Positions 58,961 through 64,000 of a DNA stretch of 64,000 nucleotides are shown one piece after another; position 1 is the stretch's first letter; each line of letters starts with the position of its first letter. The stretch covers positions 70,891 to 134,890 of the forward strand of contig JAJZVM010000006.1 of assembly GCA_021845645.1 (NCBI GenBank), in the 5' to 3' direction. Below the pieces are notes generated by a model. The model saw only the letters and a list, made by a program, of their open reading frames with translations, had not been told where the DNA came from and ran no database searches. This DNA comes from Bacillota bacterium (GTDB taxonomy: Bacteria > Bacillota_E > JAJZYS01 > JAJYTV01). The translations under genes and the position numbers were made by a program.

Positions 58961-61087
58961 ATGGACGAGCGCAGTCTCAGCGCGGTCGTGTTGAGCCGCG
59001 GACAGACATTCATGATCCTCGACGCCGCCGGCGAGGTGGGCCACGGCGAGCAGGGGCTCTACGCCGGCGACCGGCGCCTTTGCAGCCGTTACGCCTGGCG
59101 GATCGGCCGGCGGCGCTCTCTGCTCCTCAGCGGACGTGCGCTCGGCCCGGAGGAGGCGCAGTTCTTCCTCGTGCCGCCGGCGTACGCCCACGACGGGCGG
59201 GCCGAGGTCGTCCTCGAGCGCCGCCTCAGTCTGCTCGACGGCGCCTTTCGCGACGTGCTCCGCCTGCACAACTACGGCCCGCACCGCCACAAGATCTGGC
59301 TCCAGCTCGATTTCGCGAGTGACTTCGCGCACGTCTTCCACGTCAAGCGCAACGCCCTCGGCGATGCCGGCGCCAGGGGGTCGCCACCCGTCGCGGGCGT
59401 GCGCCTCGACGATGGCAGCCTCGCCTTTCGCGCGACGCCCGAGCAGGGAGGACTCCTGGTGCGCCTGCAGGTCTCGCAGCCTCATGACCGCGACCTGCGC
59501 GCGCCGGGCGGACTCGCGTTCCGCATCGCGCTGCCTGCGCACGGCCAGGCGGAGCTGTCGGTCACGGCCGGCATCGACCCGGCCCCCGAACCGGCCAGGC
59601 CCCGCCCCTGCCAGGCGGCGGCTGCGCAGCGTCCAATCCTCGACGCAGGCGGCACTCTGGGGCCGGCCCTGGTACAGGCCTTTGGCCGCAGCCTGCAGGA
59701 TCTTGAGGCGCTCTCGATCCGCGGCGGCGCGATCGGCCTGCCCACGGGCGATCCGAATGTCGCCTATGCCGCGGGCATCCCCTGGTACATCGCGCTCTTC
59801 GGCCGCGACGCCCTGCTCGCCAGCCGCATGAGCGTCTTCTGCCTGCCGCGCCAGGGCGAGGGCTCGCTGCGTGCGCTCGCCAGCCTGCAGGGTAGGCGCC
59901 GCGACCCGGAAACCGACGAGGCCCCCGGCAAGATCCTGCACGAGTTCCGGCCGCCGCCCGGCCCGGACGTGCCGAGGCTCATCCCGCGCTTCCCCTACTA
60001 CGGCTCCGTCGACGCGACGCCGCTCTTCATCATCGCCCTTGAGGAGCAGGTGCGGTCCGGGGGACAGCCTGGCCTGCTGACGGATCTCGAGGAGAATCTC
60101 CGGCGGGCGCTCCGCTGGATCGACGAGAGCGTCGATGGCCACGGCTATCTCCGCTACCGGCGCCAAGGCGGCGAGGGCCTCGTGAACCAGGGGTGGAAGG
60201 ACTCGTGGGACGCCGTGCACTTCGCCGACGGCCGTCTCGCCGAGGGCCCGATCGCGCTCGTGGAGGTGCAGGGCTACCTCTACCGCGCCCGGCTGGTGGC
60301 CGCCAGGCTCCTGCGCGCGCTCGGCGACGAGCCCGCGGCCCGCCGCCAGGAGGCCCTCGGCGCACAGCTGCGGCGCCACTTCGACCGCGACTTCTGGCTG
60401 GCGCGCGGCTGCTACGCCCTGGGCCTCGACGGCAGGGACAGGGCGATCGACGTCCTCACCTCGAACAGCCTGCACGTGCTCTGGACCGGCATCGCCCGGC
60501 GGGGGCGCGCGGCGCAGCTCGCGCGCGACCTGCTCTCCTCGCCGCTCTGGAGCGGTCGTGGCGTGCGCACGCTGGCTGCCGGCGAGGGGCGCTACAATCC
60601 GGTGAGCTACCACAACGGCTCGATCTGGCCGCACGACAACGTGCTGATCGCCGAAGGGCTGAGGCGCTCGGGGCACCCGCGCCCGGCGATGGCGATCGTG
60701 GAGGCGATGCTGCGCGTCGCCCGCTCGAGGAGCGAGCGCCGGCTCCCGGAACTCTTCTCCGGCTTCGCCAAGGACGAGAGCGGCGAGCCGGTGCGCTACC
60801 CGTCGGCCTGCCCTGTGCAGGCCTGGTCCGCGGCCAGCGTGCCCCACATCGTCACGCTGCTGCTGGGACTGGTCGTCGCGTCGCAGGAGATCCGGCTGCG
60901 CCCGAGCCTTCCGCCCGGCATCGACCGTCTCGACATCGAAGGTCTGCACGTGGCCGGCGGGCGCCTCGACGTCCATGTCGCGCGCGACCGGCGCGGCCGC
61001 GTCCGCTGCGAGGCGGGCGGCAAGGGGCGCTTGCCGGTCCGGGTGCTGCGCGGCGTCAGACCCGAAGCGGCACGCGACGAGGCGTGA
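58961..61087 (+). CDS. Amylo-alpha-1,6-glucosidase (glycogen debranching enzyme-like)
   Basis: 708 residues: an N-terminal GDE_N beta-domain (LSRGQTFMILDAAGEVGHGEQGLYAGDRRLCSRYAW) and a GH-G/GH13-unrelated (alpha/alpha)6 barrel C-terminal GDE domain with PWYIALFGRDALLASRM, NQGWKDSWDAVHFADG and NGSIWPHDNVLIAEGLRR, where the acidic catalytic residues reside. It hydrolyses alpha-1,6 branches or a related glucoside. The 3' end overlaps the GT4 gene by 32 nt. AGGGGGAGG lies just upstream of the ATG. Confidence 0.85.
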   Translation: MDERSLSAVVLSRGQTFMILDAAGEVGHGEQGLYAGDRRLCSRYAWRIGRRRSLLLSGRALGPEEAQFFLVPPAYAHDGRAEVVLERRLSLLDGAFRDVLRLHNYGPHRHKIWLQLDFASDFAHVFHVKRNALGDAGARGSPPVAGVRLDDGSLAFRATPEQGGLLVRLQVSQPHDRDLRAPGGLAFRIALPAHGQAELSVTAGIDPAPEPARPRPCQAAAAQRPILDAGGTLGPALVQAFGRSLQDLEALSIRGGAIGLPTGDPNVAYAAGIPWYIALFGRDALLASRMSVFCLPRQGEGSLRALASLQGRRRDPETDEAPGKILHEFRPPPGPDVPRLIPRFPYYGSVDATPLFIIALEEQVRSGGQPGLLTDLEENLRRALRWIDESVDGHGYLRYRRQGGEGLVNQGWKDSWDAVHFADGRLAEGPIALVEVQGYLYRARLVAARLLRALGDEPAARRQEALGAQLRRHFDRDFWLARGCYALGLDGRDRAIDVLTSNSLHVLWTGIARRGRAAQLARDLLSSPLWSGRGVRTLAAGEGRYNPVSYHNGSIWPHDNVLIAEGLRRSGHPRPAMAIVEAMLRVARSRSERRLPELFSGFAKDESGEPVRYPSACPVQAWSAASVPHIVTLLLGLVVASQEIRLRPSLPPGIDRLDIEGLHVAGGRLDVHVARDRRGRVRCEAGGKGRLPVRVLRGVRPEAARDEA

Positions 61088-62204
61088 CGGCTCCCTCGTA
61101 GACCGCCAGCGTCCGCTCCAGCATGTCGCGCAGGTGGAAGCGCCGCATGGCGCGCTCGCGTGCCGCAGCGCCCATCCGCCGAGCCAGCACGGGGTGCGAG
61201 AGGAGGTAGCCGATCCGATCCGCGAGCACCTGTTCGTCGCCCGCCTCCACCACGAAGCCGTCGACGCCGTCCCGGACGAATTCGGGCATGCCGCCGACGC
61301 TCGTCACCACCACCGGCCGCCCTGCGGCCATGCCCTCGAGCGCGGCGATGCCGAACGGCTCGTCGAATCGCGACGGGTAGGTGACGACATGCGAGCGTGC
61401 GAAGGAGGCGGGCATCTCCTGCCACGGGATGGCCTCGAGGGTGACGGCCGCCTCGAGGCCGAGCCTGCGGATCTCCCGGCGCACCAGCGCGACCTCCCGC
61501 GCCTGGCGCGAGGCGAAGTCGACGATCGGCCCCGTGCCCGCGAGCACCAGCCGCGCGCCGGGCAGGTAGCGGCGGATGTGGTGGAGCGCGCGCACGAGGG
61601 TCAGGCTGCCCTTGTCGAGACTCAGGCGGGCAGGGTGGAACACGGTCGGCGGCAGTTCCTGGGCCGGCGCCGCGACCGCCCAGCGCTCGGGGTCGATACC
61701 GTGGTGCACCACGTCGATCCGCTCGGCCGGGTAGCCCTGCGCCGCGAGCGTCGCGGCCAGGTAGCGGCTCACGGCGATGATGCGGTCCCAGAGGTCGCGG
61801 TAGCGCAGCATCTCCCTGCCGAGGCGGTCGTGCCAGGCGTTGTGCGCCGTGAGTACCAGCGGCAGCCCGTAGTCCTCCTTGAGCCTGGCGAGCGTCTCGA
61901 CGTGCAGCGGCGAGAAGTAGTGCATGTTGTGCGCGTGCAGGATGTCCGGCCGCGCACGGTCGACGAAGCGGGCGAGGATCTCGTAGAGACGACGCCCGTC
62001 CTGGTCGGGGCGAGGCTGCATCAGAGGATCGCCCACCACGGTGATGCCGCGGTGGCTGCGCGCGCCCGCGCGGTCGGCGTCGTCGCCGACCAGGGCGAAC
62101 ACGTTGTGACCGCGCCGCACGAGCGCCGCACCGAGCTCCTCGAGATGCGTCTCGACCCCGCCCACGACCGGCGGGAACGCCCAGTGCAGCATGGCGATGC
62201 GCAT
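61056..62204 (-). CDS. GT4-family glycosyltransferase
   Basis: Retaining GT-B glycosyltransferase of 382 residues. Seen: PPVVGGVETHLEELGAALVRRGH at the N-terminus, VNAHNMHYF-like HAHNMHYFSP, GIDPERW linker, ARLSLDKGSLTLVRAL donor site and the ESRFDEPFGIAALEGMAAGRPVV-type E-x7-E motif. Its acceptor is unknown; the adjacent debranching enzyme suggests glucan metabolism (inference). It is divergent from sod with a 175-bp spacer. Confidence 0.88.
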   Translation of the reverse strand: MRIAMLHWAFPPVVGGVETHLEELGAALVRRGHNVFALVGDDADRAGARSHRGITVVGDPLMQPRPDQDGRRLYEILARFVDRARPDILHAHNMHYFSPLHVETLARLKEDYGLPLVLTAHNAWHDRLGREMLRYRDLWDRIIAVSRYLAATLAAQGYPAERIDVVHHGIDPERWAVAAPAQELPPTVFHPARLSLDKGSLTLVRALHHIRRYLPGARLVLAGTGPIVDFASRQAREVALVRREIRRLGLEAAVTLEAIPWQEMPASFARSHVVTYPSRFDEPFGIAALEGMAAGRPVVVTSVGGMPEFVRDGVDGFVVEAGDEQVLADRIGYLLSHPVLARRMGAAARERAMRRFHLRDMLERTLAVYEGAVTPRRVPLRV

Positions 62205-62329
62205 GGATGAGGGCCACCTTTCGTCAGACTAGCTCCGGGTCAACAGGTGCTAGTCTGCACGGAAGACGGCCTGGACATCGATGGCCTGCCGCAGGTCGGT
62301 GGCCCTTTCCTTTCCTGAGTTGGCCAGTA

Positions 62330-62335
62330 TACAAT
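62330..62335 (+). promoter_or_regulatory. -10 box for superoxide dismutase
   Basis: TACAAT inside TATACAAT, 45 nt before the TTG start; the -35 (TTCCTT, 62307-62312) is poor. Confidence 0.55.
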
Positions 62336-62379
62336 AGGTCTCGTCCAGACCCTACCTGATCTTCAGAGGAGGAGTCCCC

Positions 62380-62976
62380 TTGCGTTACGAACTGCCGCCG
62401 CTGCCTTACGCCTACGACGCACTCGAGCCGCACATCGACGAGCAGACGATGCACCTGCACCACGACATCCACCACAAGGGCTACGTGGACGGCCTGAACA
62501 AGGCGCTCGACATGCTCGAGGCGGCACGCCAGAGCGGCGACTTCGGCCTCGTGAAGCACTGGGAGCGCGAGGCCGCCTTCCATGGCTCCGGCCACTTCCT
62601 GCACAGCATCTTCTGGGAGAACATGGGTCCTGGCAAGGGGGGCGAGCCCTCTGGCGCCCTGCGCCAGCAGATCGAGCGGGATTTCGGCACGTTCGAGGCG
62701 CTGAGGAAGCAGTTCTCGGCCGCGGCCGCGGCGGTGGAGGGGTCCGGCTGGGCCTTGCTCGTGTGGGAGCCGTCGGCCGGCCAGCTCGAGGTGCTCACCG
62801 CGGAGAAGCACCAGAACCTCACGCAGTGGGGTGTCGTGCCCCTTCTGGTCCTGGACGTCTGGGAGCACGCCTACTACCTCAAGTACCAGAACCGGCGCGC
62901 GGCCTACGTCGAGGCGTTCTGGAACATCGTCAACTGGGACGACGTCGCAAAGCGCCTCGCCGCCACCAAGGGCTAG
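62380..62976 (+). CDS. sodA: Superoxide dismutase (Fe/Mn family)
   Basis: Cytosolic SOD of 198 residues. Seen: LPYAYDALEPHIDEQTM start, metal histidine H27, the second histidine in HGSGHFLHSIFW and D-x-x-x-H in LDVWEHAYYLKYQN. The motif usually written GGHxNHxxFW is GSGHFLHSIFW here. Mn versus Fe cannot be told from this. TTG 62380 follows AGAGGAGGAG. A strong terminator follows the gene. Confidence 0.94.
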   Translation: MRYELPPLPYAYDALEPHIDEQTMHLHHDIHHKGYVDGLNKALDMLEAARQSGDFGLVKHWEREAAFHGSGHFLHSIFWENMGPGKGGEPSGALRQQIERDFGTFEALRKQFSAAAAAVEGSGWALLVWEPSAGQLEVLTAEKHQNLTQWGVVPLLVLDVWEHAYYLKYQNRRAAYVEAFWNIVNWDDVAKRLAATKG

Positions 62977-62988
62977 CAGGACCCGCGT

Positions 62989-63023
62989 GGCGCCCGCCGG
63001 AGCCGTCCGGCGGGCGCCTTTTT
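62989..63023 (+). terminator. Rho-independent terminator after sodA
   Basis: A perfect 13-bp GC stem (62989-63001 with 63006-63018), loop GCCG, then TTTTT. Confidence 0.95.
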
Positions 63024-63053
63024 CATGCCCGCAATGACCACATTTGCATTGCC

Positions 63054-63065
63054 TATCGATATACT
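63054..63065 (+). promoter_or_regulatory. marR promoter with palindromic TATCGATA
   Basis: TATACT (63060-63065) is a good -10. The 8-bp palindrome TATCGATA (63054-63061) overlaps it, a common arrangement for autoregulation by MarR proteins. The start is 33 nt downstream. Confidence 0.45.
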
Positions 63066-63097
63066 AGATCGTGAAACGAGCATGGGGAGGGCCCATC

Positions 63098-63535
63098 TTG
63101 GCGTCGGAGCGTCTGGTCGCCCAGCTCCTCGATCTCCTGCATCTGGTCCGTTGGCTCACGCACCCCGTGCGTCGGGGCGAGATCACGCCGGAGCAGTACT
63201 GGCTCCTCCGGCGGCTGCGCAAGGCCGGCCAGCTCAGCGTGAGCGAGGTGGCCGCACAGCTCGGGATTGCGCAGAGTTCCGCGACCACCGCGTGCCAGCG
63301 TCTCGAGCGGCAGGGCCTTCTGACGCGCCAGCGGTCGGAGGACGACGAGCGCGTGGTGCGCATCGAGCTGACCGAGCAGGGCCTGCAGCGGCTCGAAGCC
63401 TGGGCCGCGCGGCGTCGCAACGCCGCGCGGCGCATCCTCTCGAACCTGAGCGGCGAGGAGCAGGCGCAGCTGGAGCATCTGCTCGATCGGCTGCTGCATG
63501 AAGTGGAGGCGATGGCTTACGACCCCGATCGTTGA
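63098..63535 (+). CDS. MarR-family transcriptional regulator
   Basis: 145-residue winged-helix regulator: QYWLLRRLRKAGQLSVSEVAAQLGIAQSSATTACQRLERQGLLTRQRSEDDERVVRIELTEQG is the typical MarR HTH and wing. TTG 63098 has GGGGAGG 7 nt upstream; a GTG at 63071 would add nine residues. It is followed by, and overlaps, an ABC ATPase, so it likely controls that exporter. Confidence 0.85.
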   Translation: MASERLVAQLLDLLHLVRWLTHPVRRGEITPEQYWLLRRLRKAGQLSVSEVAAQLGIAQSSATTACQRLERQGLLTRQRSEDDERVVRIELTEQGLQRLEAWAARRRNAARRILSNLSGEEQAQLEHLLDRLLHEVEAMAYDPDR

Positions 63536-63905
63536 GGTGGAGCACCTCGTGCGCAGATTCGGCGGCCGCCCGGCCGTCGACGACATCAGCTTCGACATCG
63601 CGTCCGGCGAAGTCTTCGGCCTGCTCGGACCGAACGGCGCCGGCAAGACGACGACCATCCGCGTGCTGATGACACTCATCCCGCCCACCAGCGGCACCGT
63701 GCGGGTGGCGGGACGCGACGTCGGACGCAATGCTTCGGCGCTTCGGCGCATCCTCGGCTACGTGCCGCAGAACATCTCGACCGACGGCAGCCTCACGGCG
63801 CGCGAGAACCTCCTGATCGTCGCCAAGCTGCTCGGCTTGCCGCCGGCGTTGCGCAGAGAGCGCATCCAGGCCATTCTGGACCTCCTGGGTCTAGAAGACC
63901 GGTGA
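63498..63905 (+). pseudogene. ABC transporter ATP-binding protein (DrrA-like), interrupted at about 63902
   Basis: Start of an ATPase of the daunorubicin/ABC-2 exporter type. Seen: VEHLVRRFGGRPAVDDISF, Walker A GPNGAGKTTTIRVL, LGYVPQN Q-loop, then LLGLPPALRRERIQAILDLLGLEDR and stop. The ABC signature and Walker B, which normally follow within 25 residues, are missing. No other frame continues them. The sequence changes character at 63902, so the gene seems interrupted by an insertion. ATG 63498 overlaps marR; GTG 63537 is the alternative. The remainder of the gene is beyond the window or lost. Confidence 0.7.
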
Positions 63906-64000
63906 GAAACCGGGGAGTGTAAAGAGGTTCAGGCGACACCAGGGGCTGCGGAACAAGGAGTTGAGGACGTGGTGAAGGGTGGCGGCGGCGCTATTGAGGG
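63902..64000 (+). mobile_element. Possible 5' end of a group II intron
   Basis: From 63902 the sequence begins GTGAG (group II 5' consensus GUGYG) and continues with AGGCGACACCAGG and GGACGTGGTGAAGGGTGGCG, structured-RNA-like text without coding character. Only 99 nt are visible, so no domain V or maturase can be seen. An IS or a deletion are alternatives. Confidence 0.35.

Overview
The window is about 64 kb of very GC-rich, densely packed bacterial chromosome carrying housekeeping genes. It most likely comes from a high-GC, endospore-forming member of the Bacillota (Symbiobacterium/Thermaerobacter/Sulfobacillus/Limnochorda-like grade); I cannot name the genus. The evidence is the pcrA-ligA-gatCAB-rlmCD block (the order known from Bacillus), polA-mutM-coaE-lytic transglycosylase, a DUF1540 protein, a SAM-I riboswitch in front of metY-metX, an alpha/beta-type SASP-like gene, tRNAs that encode CCA, frequent GTG/TTG starts, and 1-4 nt stop/start overlaps.

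Layout. 1-10.8 kb: pcrA, ligA, an inserted oppD-oppF ATPase pair, a terminator, then gatC-gatA-gatB and an RlmCD-type RNA methyltransferase. 10.9-15.9 kb: two lipoproteins (one a YCF48/BNR-repeat protein), a polysaccharide deacetylase and a LysR regulator. 16-21.2 kb: trmL, a phosphoesterase, an AlaX-type editing protein, nrdR, a HAD phosphatase, a glutaredoxin-like protein, a Fur-family regulator and an archaeal-type class I aldolase. 21.3-28.9 kb: a hypothetical protein, an MFS transporter, a frameshifted endonuclease III-like gene, the SASP-like gene, a small glutaredoxin, an aminotransferase, murD and typA (apparent CTG start). 28.9-35.5 kb: a degenerate tyrosine recombinase behind a large palindrome, a two-component system, two exported or membrane proteins, a ROK kinase and DUF1540. 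35.5-43.9 kb: metX/metY with the riboswitch, free-methionine sulfoxide reductase, dnaE, an M42 aminopeptidase and two small unknowns. 44-50.2 kb: tRNA-Leu(CAA), polA, mutM, coaE, lytic transglycosylase, tRNA-Leu(CAG) and tRNA-Leu(GAG). 50.3-57.1 kb: msrA, peptidase E, a protein disulfide oxidoreductase with an in-frame UGA, an MFS transporter, thrC-thrB, a VOC-PCD fusion and a NifX-like protein. 57.1-64 kb: PEP carboxykinase, amylo-alpha-1,6-glucosidase, a GT4 glycosyltransferase, superoxide dismutase, a MarR regulator and an ABC ATPase that breaks off at about 63902.

The most interesting observation is at 51543-52181 on the minus strand. A PDO/glutaredoxin-like gene is split only by one in-frame UGA, which sits exactly where the first cysteine of the C-terminal CxxC redox motif should be. 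The same frame continues with conserved thioredoxin-fold sequence, and a bacterial SECIS-like hairpin begins 9 nt after the UGA. This predicts a selenoprotein with a U-x-x-C active site. Other points to check are the 6-T frameshift in the endonuclease gene, the recombinase lacking catalytic residues beside a palindromic site, the VOC-PCD fusion, a probable leaderless MFS mRNA, and the interruption of the last ABC gene, possibly by a group II intron.

Functionally the window combines replication and repair (PcrA, LigA, DnaE, PolA, MutM, NrdR), translation quality control (GatCAB, AlaX, TrmL, RlmCD, TypA), methionine/threonine biosynthesis and methionine repair (MetXY, ThrBC, MsrA, fRMsr), gluconeogenesis and glycogen (PEPCK, class I aldolase, debranching enzyme, ROK kinase), and oxidative-stress or thiol redox functions (SOD, MarR, Fur, glutaredoxins, PDO).
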